Translations under genes and position numbers: made by a program
Part shown: piece by piece, positions 38,401-49,147 of the stretch
Layout of the letters: each line of letters begins with the position of its first letter
Numbering within the stretch: the first letter of the stretch is position 1
Source: Paragordius varius
Taxonomy: Eukaryota; Nematomorpha
Reading direction: 5' to 3'
Assembly (NCBI GenBank): GCA_964247055.1
Contig: OZ176050.1
Span: 2,046,001 to 2,110,000, forward strand
DNA: 64,000 bases
Notes under the pieces: generated by a model
Told to the model about the DNA's origin: nothing
The model's input: only the letters and a program-made list of their open reading frames with translations
The model's database searches: none

Positions 38401-41400
38401 CTTTATAATTTGTTTTTATTATGTTATTATCAAAGATACCATTAACCATAATTTATTCGTGAAAAATCCAGAAAATGGCTCACATATTATTAATAATGCT
38501 TTATTTCCGAATCAAAACAACCAACTTACTAAACTTTTATCACCACAAAAACCTCAAGACATTTTATACTATTCGGCCCAATATATGTTACAAAACATCA
38601 TGTGTGGAGATTTGAAAAAAATGTTATCCAATAAATGCAATAACATCCAAAAATCTTTTAACATTGCCTCGCAATCTGGTCTCATTTCTATGCTACAGAA
38701 ATTCACATCGAAAATGAAAAACACGGATAATCAAAGTATTCAACCGCAAAATAGTCAAATATATGATTACAATGGAAAAAGTAACGAAGAAGTCCTAAGA
38801 TTTGATCGTTATAACATATTTTCGTTATTAAGTAACTTAAAACTCAATTGTTTCCTTCATGGCTTAATCGAAGGGATAGACGTTTGTAACCCAAATTCTT
38901 ATGATATCGTCACATTTAAACCTAGTAAGCAATATTTTTTGGTAATTTATTATGCGAACTGATTATAATTATATTTTTTGTTTATAGACTTTACCCCAAC
39001 AGATACTAATTGGCAAAATCAAGAAAATATAAAAACACACCAAGTTATGAAGGAAGATATGTCTACTCTTGAACCTTTAGATTCCTATGATTTGGATGGT
39101 ATTTTAATTTTTTAAACTTTAAACACAAAAAATCCATAGTAATCCTAATATCTTTGATTAATCAATATATATATATATTTTACAATTGAAAAAGATTATG
39201 TTTTTTTAAAAAATGTGAGATACTTTTTAAGCTTTATCTTATTTTCAAATTTTTTTAGTTATACACATATTTATTTTGCAAGGTGAATATGAAAAAAATT
39301 TGAGTGGTCGTATTATTCGTGCAATAGAGTTAGAGGGAAATACACGGGACATCCCTCGCGGGTCATTTCTCAAATATATGGATAATGGGTTTTTCGTTCC
39401 CTTTAACATTACCGCCTGTTTCCAAAAAGGTAAAAGTTATAAATAAATAAATTTGTTACATCATGAAATTCAATAGTTTTAAAATTATTATCATTTTTCA
39501 TATATTAATAATGTATAAGAGGTACTTAAATTTTTGTCCTTTTACTTTAAATACAAAATTTTCACGCCTAATATTTAAATTTTGCTTCTCGAACACTATA
39601 ATTGTTAAAGCCAAAATCTATAAAATTTGAAATTATACACATTAATTTATTGATCTAGGTGAAAAATTAGCCGAAAACCAAATGCAATCATCCTCATTCT
39701 TTAATATATTCCAAAAACAATTAATACCTTTGCTTGGTCTTATAGATTGTAGCAAAACCCTTGATACAGATATAACTTCTATGCTAAGTAATATCCTAAT
39801 TTTCCATGCTATTTATGTTATTTTTGAGTATATTTCCTATTTATACAAAATTAACTTTAGAAACACAACATTTGGACATATTTATTGATATGAAAAATAT
39901 CATCCAGATATACGAGATAATTTCAAATGCAGGCATATACGGGATACATGAGACGCATCTTCTGCAAAAAATTAATGGTAAATAAACTTTTTATTTTATT
40001 TGAATATGTTTTATAAAAGCGTAAAACGTTAAAATCATGGTTAATCTTTTTTAAAAGACCGTATAAACTCACGAATCAAATATTTACCATTTTTTAATAA
40101 AATCTATATTTAACAATTTTTGGTATTATAGAGGAAAACTACCATAATTTTGTTGATTTTCTAAAAAATGGACACAATTAGTTTTAAGTTGGCTCCATTA
40201 CATTTAATATTACTGTATTTTGACTATTAATTATTTATATTATACATTATAATATATAAGGTAACGAAACAACTGGATTGTGCATAGAATTTTTATATAC
40301 CAATGGTTGGATCCATATTTATGGAATGCAAGAATTAGTTTACATAGCGTCGGATCAATGTAGCAACACTTCGCTTGCCTTAAACACAGAAAATATGGAA
40401 TCAACCAATTTTATAATTTCTGTGGCCGCAAATAATCAACAAAATTTATGCAAAATGTTGGGCCGAAAACTCCCTAAAGATAAAAATGCAAAAGCTTTAA
40501 ATTCAATCGAAATATTTGAATCTAATGATTCCAAAATAGATGTGGACAATGATTTAATTCTAAATGGATCATCTAAAGATTTGGTTGAAAACGATCCCCA
40601 TATGAGTAATAAAACCATAGACCGCTATCAAAATCCACTAAAAAGTGTTGAATCTTTTAGGTAACCCTAAAATTGCGTTTAAATTTAGTCCTGATTAGGG
40701 TTAGGATTTTTACCTGTTAAAAGTTGAAATTTTAAAACTTATTTTTACATTCACAAGGTTTTTACGATAAAACTAATTCTTATCTATAAAAACGGTTACA
40801 GTGACGGTCATCGCATTTAAATCCAGTAAAACTAAACTTCATTTATTTTATTTTTATAACACATTAATTAGAATGGAAATATTACATCAAAATCAAAGTA
40901 ATGTCAAAAAGTCAAAAATTAGCTTTGGCGTAAAACATTTTTTAGTTAGACCTTGGATGGATATTGAAACTTTGCTTCCGCCCTACGTTTTCATCGATGA
41001 TGATAAAATTAATAAAGATTTTAATCCGCAATCAAAAGATTCAACTAAATCTTTGAGCAATATTAATGGTAATAATAATGATGATGATAAAAGACAATTA
41101 ACATTAAGAAACGTTAGCGATTGTATAAATGGTCATCAAAAGTGTACCTGGTTGGTTAAGGTAAATAAAATTAAGATGTATATATGACAAGTGTTGGATA
41201 TATATTATTTATCTTTAACATTTTAAATCACTTTTGAACATTTCGAAATCACCCCATGAATATTTTAATATCACCATTAAATATTCCAAATTTACTCTAA
41301 AATTAATTTGTGTTTTTGGACTAATCCAACTCATTATTGACATAATATTTCTTTATGACATAGTTTATTATTTTCCTCTATTATGTTAATTATAAACAAT

Positions 41401-41990
41401 ATTGTGACCAAAGCTTTTAGGGATTCGTAATGTTTATGGGTGAATTTGACATGTTCAAAGGTTATTTAAGGATTCAAAACTGAATTAGGTTTTAAATGGT
41501 TTTTATAAAGTTGGTTTTATTTCTCTTTATTTAATTTAAATAGAACACTGCTCAATCTATAACGAATCAATGCGATTTACATGCTTTATCTTTGTATTGT
41601 CTCTACATATACGAAAACATTTACCATTTTGGTCATGTGACATTCGCTAAACTTGCCTCAATCACCAATAATACCATTTCTATTTGCGATTTGAGACTTA
41701 TCTTACATTTTTTGATTCGAGTTAATGTTGTCATTCATATTCCCGCCCAAGAGATGTATGCAAAATTGCATGATATCAATAAAGGCTTGGATGAAAATAC
41801 ACTGTCACACGTAACTACCAAACCCGAATCAAACAACAAGTCATCGCACCCCCTTTTCAACCTTTGTGTAAATGATGCTTTTAGAATACAGATAAAATGT
41901 CACCACCGAAACAACAATAATGAAATCAATAATTCCATAAATATTCTACAAGACTATTTAAAGAGTACCCTAATCAATATTATATACTAG
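23986..41990 (+). CDS. GTF3C1: General transcription factor 3C subunit 1 (TFIIIC large, B-box-binding subunit)
   Basis: TFIIIC subunit that binds the B box of tRNA promoters and recruits TFIIIB for RNA polymerase III. About 28 exons and roughly 2,400 aa (human 2,109). Exons seen: 23,986-24,476; 24,505-24,678; 28,725-29,198; 29,281-29,526; 29,596-30,031; 30,118-~30,250; 31,166-31,518; 31,763-31,935; 32,150-32,248; 32,607-32,964; 33,197-33,436; 33,790-34,094; 34,360-34,510; 34,577-34,629; 34,692-34,839; 34,919-35,370; 35,968-36,114; 36,466-36,705; 36,903-~37,070; 38,116-38,220; 38,436-38,924; 38,988-39,098; 39,283-39,429; 39,659-39,787; 39,861-39,977; 40,261-40,660; 40,827-41,160; 41,544-41,990. 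Key matches to human: GIFPLPRLQRIKLL (FLPKMPRLRVVHMF), EWRRYIPSNFG, DGLGSAGFDSCF (DGLGAAGLDSSF), NAGIYGIHETHLL winged helix, HFLVRPWMDIE (FIGRPWRVVD) near the C-terminus. Intron 1 is only 28 nt. Junctions at ~30,250/31,166 and ~37,070/38,116 are unresolved, so small exons may be missing there. Confidence 0.88.
24477..24504 (+). other. GTF3C1: 28-nt ultra-short intron, GTF3C1 intron 1
   Basis: Begins GTAAATGA and ends TATTTTAG. Removal joins ATATGTCTTACAAG to AAATGTTTGTG and continues the frame as ICLTR-NVCELTHPNE, which parallels the human segment VSLRLQEIHPEC. Without splicing the frame stops at once (TAA within the intron). Confidence 0.8.
25347..28536 (-). mobile_element. Fossil Ty3/mdg4 (gypsy)-like LTR element, broken
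   Basis: It lies antisense inside GTF3C1 intron 2. Two LTR copies of about 280 bp match by eye at roughly 90%: the right copy at about 28,249-28,536, and the left copy at 25,347-25,516 plus 26,772-26,877, split by a MITE. Beside the right LTR is a likely primer-binding site (minus strand TTTGGCGACGATGACGG); beside the left LTR is a polypurine tract (GAGGAGGAAG). The internal region is only about 1.4 kb. It keeps a gag-like frame (27,603-27,977) and an integrase-core piece (27,283-27,468, with VSDYATYFKS and HVTSAPYHSRTNSLVER). Most of pol is gone. It is a dead, internally reduced, moderately old copy. Confidence 0.75.
25517..26771. mobile_element. Palindromic MITE (family B) inserted in the left LTR
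   Basis: About 1.25 kb with very long terminal inverted repeats. The tips are ACACTGTGTCCAAAAAAGAG and, in reverse, ACACTGTGTGCAAAAAAAA. The arms hold the shared blocks TTTCATGAGATAGCTTATGA and GTTAGGGTTTCTATAAAAT and meet near 26,150. Flanking TA dinucleotides, and the other LTR as an empty site (GAATATTTATATAAAAATTC), fit a TA-targeting Tc1/mariner-type MITE. A sister copy is at 58,975-60,222. No transposase. Confidence 0.8.
30417..30460. repeat. (TA)n microsatellite in GTF3C1 intron
   Basis: An uninterrupted TA tract of about 44 bp in the intron after exon 6. Likely length-polymorphic. Confidence 0.9.
35461..35491. repeat. (TA)n microsatellite in GTF3C1 intron
   Basis: About 30 bp of TA repeats in the intron between the exons ending 35,370 and starting 35,968. 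Confidence 0.85.
41215..41480. mobile_element. Decayed relative of foldback element 2 in the last GTF3C1 intron
   Basis: The left half has iteron-like units (TTGAACATTTCGAAATCACC, TTCCAAATTTACTCTAAAAT), then a block (TTTGTGTTTTTGGACTAATCC...GACATAGTTTATTATTTTCC) matching the interior of the element at 49,148-49,737. The right half has the inverted unit GGGTGAATTTGACATGTTCA. It is an old, iteron-poor copy. Confidence 0.6.
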
Positions 41991-41999
41991 AATGATAAT

Positions 42000-42469
42000 G
42001 TGTGCATATAAACACTGCATGTTGTTTCATTCCTTAAAATGTGTCGGATGTCATTTGTGAAGTGAAAATGTGAATACACAAATGCAAACTTGAGAATTAT
42101 AATTATTTTTTTATTTATTGTGGAAAAAATTGCATAAAATGCTCAATAAATTATATTAGAATTTAAATATTTTTACTAATCTTTAAATCTGAACCTATTA
42201 GGAGAAGGACGAAACATAGGGTTTGGAATGAAACAGAACACTAATTTGGGCTTAAACTAAAAACCGAAATTCAATACGTCGGTTCCTGTTTATGCTTTTG
42301 AACGCATAGTTTTTTGTCTAAATTCAAGATCCGCAATTATTAATTAATTAAATAAAAGTTGTATAAAATTTCTTTTAAACAATAATAAACACATAGTTCA
42401 AAAAAATTACATTAATAATTATTATGTACATAATCCTAAACTCTATAACTTTAATAATCAATTTGATCC
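42000..42469. other. GTF3C1 3' flank
   Basis: An AATAAA at 42,145-42,150, about 155 bp after the stop codon, is a plausible poly(A) signal. The rest is AT-rich spacer. Confidence 0.4.
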
Positions 42470-42765
42470 TTATAAAATCCTTAATATCACTGCTCTTGAT
42501 CGCTTTCTAAGAGCTAAAAGACTGAGATGGGCTGGTCACATCCATCGTAGACCACCAGAATATATACATATAATGATGCCCTGCTCCACATCTAGCTCAA
42601 AGTTTGGTAGACCCTTCAAAAGCTAGATCAGTACTATATATGATGATCTTACTGAGGCCAAACTAAAAATAGAAGATGCGGAAATTAGAAACAATTGGAA
42701 AACAGCAATAATAACTTATCTCAAATCAGCTACCTTCAACTCTGAAGATCAAAAGCTTTGATGAT
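42470..42765 (+). pseudogene. LINE C-terminal fragment
   Basis: The plus strand reads LDRFLRAKRLRWAGHIHRRP, then KFGRPFKS, DDLTEAKLKIEDAEIRNNWK. This is the C-terminal tail common to many animal LINE ORF2 proteins (family RxxRLRWxGHVxRM, GRPxxxWxD, WxxAxDRxxWR). Only the last about 90 codons remain, typical of a 5'-truncated insertion. A stop lies after GRPFKS. A hAT MITE has inserted just downstream. Confidence 0.7.
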
Positions 42766-42773
42766 GATATGCG

Positions 42774-43152
42774 CAGTGGCGTACCCAGCATTTGCGGCGC
42801 TCGGGGCATAAAACTTTTATGGCGCCCCTCCCCCTTTTTTTAAAAGCCAGTGTAAAAAAATACAAACGCTCTAACCTAAACACCATAGATAAGACAGCAC
42901 AGTCATATAAATTTTAAATCTATTAAATATATATATATTTACATCATACTAAATTTATTCAATGGTACTAATTAGGTGAATAATAGGGTATATATTATAG
43001 GGATTATTACCTAAATTGCTGAAAAATCTCATTTGAGAGTTCTTATTATTTTTGCATATTTAAAATTTAATTTTAGAAAATCATTTAGGCGCCCCTAAAT
43101 AACGGCGCCCGGGGCATGATGCACCCCCTTGCCCCCCCTCGGTACGCCCCTG
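42774..43152. mobile_element. hAT-like MITE with 8-bp target-site duplication
   Basis: 379 bp with imperfect TIRs CAGTGGCGTACC and GGTACGCCCCTG (reverse complement CAGGGGCGTACC). The flanking octamers GATATGCG (42,766-42,773) and GATATACG (43,153-43,160) match at 7 of 8 bases, the duplication length of hAT elements. GC-rich sub-ends (GGCGCCC...) flank an AT-rich core. No ORF. Confidence 0.85.
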
Positions 43153-43189
43153 GATATACGAGTCAGGATACAACAACTCTCTGATCAAT

Positions 43190-43971
43190 TTGTTTCTGAC
43201 AAAAAATAAAACATTTCACCAATGTTAGAGCAATCTACGAACTTCAATCAAACCACAAACTGATAGTATTAGAAAAAACATTAGCATGCCTAAAAATGTT
43301 TGATATAAAATGCTTAAACTATACAAAACTCACAGCTGACGCACAAAAAATGTTCCCAAAAACCTCAGACCCAACTTAAAAAAATTTGAAAAATAATTGT
43401 AAATCCAGGGGTGTCTAACACAGCTTCGCGAGCCGTATTTGAAAAAATATGGGCTAATAAATATTTTATTAGATTCGAACATAAGACTGTATAATGCAAA
43501 TGATATATAATAATTTTTTCTAGTTATTTGTCAATCGGATGGAAATTAGATATTTTAATAAATATCGATTTTAACAAAATTTTGTGATCAAATTTTTACA
43601 AATTATCGATTTCCATATTTTCGCAGGCCTCACATGATGAGGGCCTCGTGTTAAACACCCCTGATATAATATATGACTATCTGGTGGGTATGAACAAACC
43701 AAATAAAGGTCACCCAAAAAATATCAATTTTGATGGAAAACAAAGTCAAAGAACATATAAATTGGAAATATTTGGTTTAAGGAAGAGACAATTAAATATA
43801 AAATTGTACAAAGATTCAAAGAGATGTCGAATTATTATCACTAACCATGAAGAAGCTCTAAATATTGCGGAAGTTTATAAAACTATAGACTCTATAATGG
43901 AAGAGTATGGGCGCTCTGGTAGACCACACAATGTAATGATCAAGTGCAAAGGTTATTGGATAATAATTTAA
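43190..43971 (+). pseudogene. Unrecognised coding relic interrupted by a MITE
   Basis: Two coding-like plus-strand stretches flank the MITE at 43,396-43,663. The first, about 43,200-43,376, reads NVRAIYELQSNHKLIVLEKT then MFDIKCLNYTKLTADAQKMF. The second, 43,670-43,971, reads YDYLVGMNKPNKGHPKNINF then RTYKLEIFGLRKRQLNIKLY, ending KCKGYWIII. Their composition looks like protein rather than chance, but I do not recognise the family. Sitting between a LINE tail and a mariner relic, it is probably part of a transposable element rather than a host gene. Confidence 0.4.
43396..43663. mobile_element. hAT-like MITE (CAGGGGTGT family)
   Basis: Left end CAGGGGTGTCTAACACAGC near 43,407 and right end GTGTTAAACACCCCTG ending 43,663 are inverted repeats. 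GC-rich sub-ends (TTCGCGAGCC, GAGGGCCTCG) enclose an AT-rich core. Related decayed copies lie at 48,523-48,785 and in the loop of foldback element 1. I could not see a convincing target-site duplication. Confidence 0.6.
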
Positions 43972-44199
43972 CTCTTAACAACAATCCGGCATTGCATGCA
44001 TCATAAAAACAATTAATAGTTGTCTAACTCCAGTGGGAATGATCAATAAACTCCTACATAATTTTAATGAACGGCAAATCGAAAAGACTTTTTTGGCAGA
44101 GGTGATTTGGTGCTATATGTCACCACTTCAAACATAAATTTGCGAATTCGATTTTACACCTTATCCTATTTTATATGCAATAAAATGACACTAAAATAT

Positions 44200-44725
44200 A
44201 TCGTTTTCGTTCGTTTCAACGCCTCTGAGAAATGGCTTAATTTGTAATCCAAAGCGAAAATGGTAATTTCTTCTTGCCAAGCGGTCCATCATCGATGCCG
44301 AATTGCGGAAAACTGTTTTCTGTGTCTAGGTAACCTGAGCGAGATTGTGCATTTAAACTTTATAAACCAAGTGAAACCGTTAATACAAAATACTATCTCC
44401 AAATAAGATTAATTTAAACCATGCATGCATCATAAAACTCAGGATGCTCAAATAACAAAGAAAAGTGATATTGCTACATGACAATATGTCTCATACAGCA
44501 AAACCAATGAAAGACATCTTATAATCGTTTTTATGGTTTGTTCGCATCCGCTAAACTCATCTATCCTGGCGCCAGCTGATTAAAACATCTTCGCAACAAT
44601 GGGGCACATCTTAGCAGAGCAGCACTTCAATAATCACGACTTGGAAAATGGCTTGACTAATGTTCCTTAAATGAAAATCAGTTTCTCCTTCATGATAATC
44701 ATAAATTACACGAGAGTGGACGAAA
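44200..44725 (+). pseudogene. mariner transposase relic, middle and C-terminal part
   Basis: The plus strand reads AENCFLCLGNLSEIVH, KPSETVNTKYYLQ (family KPGETVNAxLYxxQL) and LLHDNMSHTAKPMKDIL (family LLHDNARPHTAKxxxxxL, containing the second catalytic Asp), followed by fragments out to about 44,720. Stops and shifts are present and the N-terminal third is missing. It is unlike the 15.4-16.5 kb copy in detail, so it is a separate insertion. Confidence 0.7.
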
Positions 44726-45407
44726 TATGTAGAAGACGATTGACAATTTTCAGAATAAAATTAATAATTGATTTCCTTTCAAAATTTTAAGCCAAAAAAC
44801 CGGTAAAAACATATGAATGGTAAATCAATAAAATTGTTACCGCTCGATACGTATTTACACCAAAAAAAATTGTGAAAATCAATTAAGAAATCAGCACGAC
44901 TTAAACATAGACTTATGAGACTATCATTTCTCAGAAGTAATAAAAAATTAACTGTTTCTACCTATCGAAACCTTTATGGATATGATTTGAATTGGAATAT
45001 TTATACATGTTTAAATTAGTGACTTTAATAAATCCCAAATATTTCAGCAAAATTTTATAGTTCAATATTTTGTATCCCGCCACCCATGGTTTAAAAAAAC
45101 CCAGTTTCAACAAAGCTAATCGCTTGCAACCAAAAAAATGAATTTGATTATCAATTACATTGTTATTGAAAAATATCGTGTATTTAATTTTTATTATATT
45201 GTAATTGAAAAATATCGTGCATTTAATTTTTAAATAAATGGCTAAAAGCTTTTTATAGAATAGGTTAATAAAAAAACTTATTTGGTATAATATTTTAACA
45301 TGTTAAATAGAACCGGTTAGGGAGTGTATCATTAATACAGGTTAAAATCATCACATATATTACATATAATTATGACTATAGTATTAAAGATATATAAATA
45401 AAATAGA
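44726..45407. other. Upstream region of the USP gene with a 41-bp tandem duplication
   Basis: AT-rich. Two adjacent near-identical copies of about 41 bp (core TTGAAAAATATCGTG[T/C]ATTTAA) lie at 45,155-45,236, roughly 170 bp before the start codon. No promoter motif is identifiable. Confidence 0.5.
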
Positions 45408-47413
45408 ATGAGCTATTCTAAAAAACTCTTAACCATGCCAAAAACGCTTACTAAAAAACGCTCTCCACAAAACTTCCTACTTTTTGATAAATGTTTGAAA
45501 ATTCTAGGTACTCCGACAAGGGACACCAGTCAACACCAACAAGAGAAGTCACCAAAGAAGTCCAATTCGTTTTATGCATTCAAATCTAACTTTCTTTTAT
45601 GTTTAGGTTGTGGTCAAAGGAAAAAACAAGTCAACACTCCACATGAAACAGATCAATCAAACAACCCGTTACCCAAGAACGATGATGATTCAACTGGGAT
45701 ACAATCAATCAAGAATGAAGAGAAAATTATGTTAGAAACTAATGAAAGTATTTTTTTAAACAAATTAATTGATTATTGTTTAAATTTATCTTATAATCCA
45801 CCAATATTATATATAGAAAGCGGAAACGATAAAGTTATCAATCAAATCGAATCGAATTTACAGCCAAAGAAAACAGTTTCCAAACTTCAAAGATTTAAAC
45901 GACTTTGGACATATTGTTGGAGAAAAAAGAAAAATAGTTTAGAGGAGGATATTATCGCTAATTCACCGCTACCCCCTCAAGCTAATTACATAAATGAAAC
46001 TGTATTTGACAACCATCACCAAAATACTAAATTAGACTGGGACGTAAAAGACGAGATGCCACCTTCAATACACTGTAATAAAGATGAGTCTATGCCTACT
46101 CAACCTTATTATATAAATGAGGAAGTATTTAAAAACAACTGCCAAAATACTAAATTAGACTTGGACCAAAAGGATGAGGCCTCACTTTCAATACAAAGCA
46201 TTAATAAAAATGAGACCATGCCCACTCAAGCTTATTATGTAAACGAATATGTGTTTGACAACGAGTACCAAAATACCAAAAAGGATTTGGACGATGAAAA
46301 CAACGAGGTCCTGCCATTATTACCCAGTGCTAATGAAACAGAATCGAATAAATATTTTGATTTAGAAACAACATATAGCACCTATCAAGCTAAGGAAAAT
46401 GAATCCGAAACAATATGTGAAAAATATCTTGGAGATTACACAGAATGCGGAGATCACTCCAGCAATAAACCTGTAAAACCGAAAAAACCGATGGGGATTG
46501 TTAATAAGGGGAATACATGTTATGCCAATAGTATTATCCAAGCCCTTTACTCCATTCCTGATTTCGTAGATGTGATAAAGGAATCCGAAAACAAATTAGA
46601 AACAAGTCTCAAAAATATATTCGATGGTTTAAACCACCACCAAGATGTCGATGTACCCGATCTATTAAAGTCCCTAAACTGTAAGTTTATTTAAGTTATA
46701 TTTAGATTGGAACAACAAAATAAATAAAAGTGCCATGGAGGATTGCCATGAAGTTTTACTCAAATTGATAAACTCCCTTTCTGCGAACAATGATTTCGTT
46801 CGAAAATTATTTAACACCACCCTGAAATTAACAAGTAAAATATTATTAATTTTAAGTGAAATGTTGTTATTGCGATAACGTCTCATACAAATTGGAGGAA
46901 AGTTTCGGGTTAAGTTTACCGATTTGCAACAAAAAATCAGTTGCCGATTGCTTATCATCCTATTTCGAATCAGAACTATTGGAAGATTTTAGCTGCTCCA
47001 AGTAATATTTTTTATCTATATAAAGTTGCTCCAAAACGGGAACTGTCACCAGACAAACGGAAATGTTTGAAATGCCAACAATACTTATCATCCATTTACA
47101 AAGATTCGATTTGAAGGGCAAAAAAGTTGATAAATCCGTTGAAAACAATTTAAAAATTAACATCTCAGCACTAGGCTCAGTATTTTCAGCCAACTTAATT
47201 GGACTGTTGGCACACCAAGGAAAATCGTCAAATATTGGCCATTATGTCGCGTATTGTTTACGTGATAAATGGTTTCTATTTGACGATAAAAAGGTCAAAA
47301 ATAGAACAAGTAAAGAAGTTTGTAAAGTTAATTCCTATGTGCTTTTCTATAATTATTTAGAATTTAACGAGCAATGTGCAGAAGGATGTAACAAAGTTGG
47401 GCTTCTTGGATAA
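45408..47413 (+). CDS. Ubiquitin-specific protease (USP family) with long N-terminal extension
   Basis: Cysteine protease that removes ubiquitin. Four exons: 45,408-46,680; 46,706-46,834; 46,857-47,001; 47,026-47,413, giving 644 aa. Residues 1-360 are Lys/Asn-rich. They include a basic stretch (KLQRFKRLWTYCWRKKK) and three repeats of about 40 aa with the core Y-[I/V]-NExVFxN-x2-QNTKxD. The catalytic domain follows: GNTCYANSIIQALY (active Cys), AMEDCHEVLLKLI (QQD/DAHEFL box, diverged), a zinc site CCYCDN...FSCSNC, LIIHLQRFDLKGKK, and SNIGHYVAYC...WFLFDDKKV with the active His and the Asp. All catalytic residues are present, so it looks functional. The domain of about 285 aa is compact for the family. 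The subfamily is unclear; the zinc-site region resembles USP1/USP12/46-type cores. AATAAA at 47,688. Confidence 0.82.
46681..46705 (+). other. 25-nt ultra-short intron, USP intron 1
   Basis: GTAAGTTTA...ATATTTAG. Splicing joins LLKSLN to YWNNKINKSAMEDCHEVL and preserves frame. Reading through hits an in-frame TAA. Confidence 0.85.
46835..46856 (+). other. 22-nt ultra-short intron, USP intron 2
   Basis: GTAAAATAT...TTTTAAG. Splicing joins FNTTLKLT to MKCCYCDN, restoring the first half of the USP zinc site. It is the shortest intron in the window. Confidence 0.83.
47002..47025 (+). other. 24-nt ultra-short intron, USP intron 3
   Basis: GTAATATTT...TATAAAG. Splicing turns FSCS and CSKTG into FSCSNCSKTG, recreating the second CxxC of the zinc site. 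Its length is divisible by three, but the first codon read into it is a stop (TAA). Confidence 0.85.
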
Positions 47414-48520
47414 ACGACTTCCTTGTTATATGGCGCAAAACAAAATATTTTACGTAATTTTTATGTGTATCGATCAATTTTTACGATGCTATTCTTATAT
47501 AATGATATTATATAACAAGGTATATCCACTATGGGATCAACGATGTGTATCGCAAAATGGACAAGCCAACCCAATGTCATATCTTGCATGATCATCCATG
47601 CAAATACCCAAAGACAGGAAGAAACGCTCAAACATTTATTATTGATATAGATGTTACTGATTCTGTGATTATTTATGTATTATATTCAATAAATGGTTAT
47701 TTTTGTTGTTTTTAAATGAATTGGTAAATGTACATATAAATAATTTTGTGATTGAATTGTTAATTGAGATCGAGAGATTTTAACTATGGAAAACGGACTT
47801 GTTTAATGCATCCTCCTCCGAGTCATAAACGATATTAGCGAGGGGCAATCGGATATGAACTTAGCCAAATTTTCTCTTTTTGGATATCCCATGGTCGTAC
47901 CTTAGTAAAGTAGAATTGCTAATGTTATTAATGTCTCCTTTCCTCCCAAATTGTGGTCAGTATAAATTTCAAAATGCCTTCCATATTTGAATACACAAAT
48001 ATTTCGAGAGCAAAAATTACTGCTTTAACTTTTCTTTGAATTGTGGAATATCTTACTTCCGTTAACAAACATGCTCTAGAAGCGTATTGGGCTCTTTTCC
48101 TGCGGGGTTTTAATAATTAAAATTGCTTAAAGCATCTGTTTCGATAAACAAAGGAAATTGATGCCATTAGCACCTGGGATTTGGTAATTAACCTTTTAGC
48201 TAATCTGACTGTGTCAACCAATTAGATAAATTTCCGCATAAATTGTAAAAATTAAGAATTTGTAAAACTCTCATTTAAATTTATTTAAATGATCGCAATC
48301 CGGTTTTTTTTGAAGATGCAGGGCATGAATAGCGCTAATTTTTTATTGGTAAGTGGATTTAATTCCCAGAGATTAGATAACTTATGTGTTTTATAGGGGA
48401 ATAGCGTGGAGTTTATTCTTCCACAATTGTAATCTGGCCTCTTGTAGCCTTCTTAAAACCTTTACCTAATATCACGTTCATCTTTTATAAGCACCTCGGA
48501 CTAACACATAGTCTAGATCA
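47414..48520. other. USP 3' flank and intergenic spacer
   Basis: An AATAAA at 47,688-47,693 probably ends the USP transcript. The frame at 47,376-47,591 overlaps the USP end in another frame and is chance. Nothing else is recognised. Confidence 0.35.
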
Positions 48521-48522
48521 AG

Positions 48523-48785
48523 GGTGTCCTACCGGCGGCCTTTAACATTATATCCTGCCCGCGAATCCGGAAATGAATAATTCGAAATAAATCTCACAAA
48601 ATCTATTAAAATTGACATTTTTTAAACGAACTCTGAATATGTCTGTATATGTGGCAACGAAATAGAAAAAATTGATATATTATGTTTAAATTTTACAGTC
48701 CTATGTTCGAAATCCACACAGTATATTTTAACATATATATTCCTAATGCGGCCCACCATGATTTTTGAGTCTGAACGCTTCTGGA
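48523..48785. mobile_element. Decayed hAT-like MITE (CAGGGGTGT family)
   Basis: CAAGGGTGTCCTACCGGCGG on the left and GCGGCCCACCATGATTTTTG on the right enclose an AT-rich core containing TACAGTCCTATGTTCGAA. That block is the reverse complement of TTCGAACATAAGACTGTA in the copy at 43,396-43,663. The ends are worn. Confidence 0.5.
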
Positions 48786-49147
48786 TAAACACATGTAAGT
48801 ATCCCCAAGAGTCTGTCCATACATTTTTAAAAAATTCATTGGTACCTATAAAAATATTGGTGGCTATTATTCATAAGAAGCGACTGATACAATTTGTCAT
48901 AAGGAAGTGTAAATAGGCGTGTGAAAACACAGGGTGTAAAAAGGGGGATACCTTATGGATATATATATGCGATAGAATATTCATGAAGCTTTTAGTTTTG
49001 GCCCTTACGATTGATTTAGGAAAATTATTTTCACTTTTGTGGTGAGTGTTCCATATCAGAAAATGTTAATATTTTAGTACATTTTTTGTAATAAATTTTT
49101 TTTGGTGAAAGTTAAATGTTTCATTCTAAAAAATATCACTAAAATAT

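Noticed and set aside
43407-43671. 8-bp target-site duplication for the CAGGGGTGT MITE
   Set aside because: The flanking octamers (TGTAAATC and ATATAATA) do not match, so no duplication is claimed.
46681-47025. USP as a pseudogene with frameshifts
   Set aside because: Each interruption begins GT and ends AG, and its removal restores a conserved motif. All catalytic residues are kept. Introns explain all three.
47376-47591. 71-codon ORF after the USP
   Set aside because: Overlaps the USP end in a different frame, with no homology.
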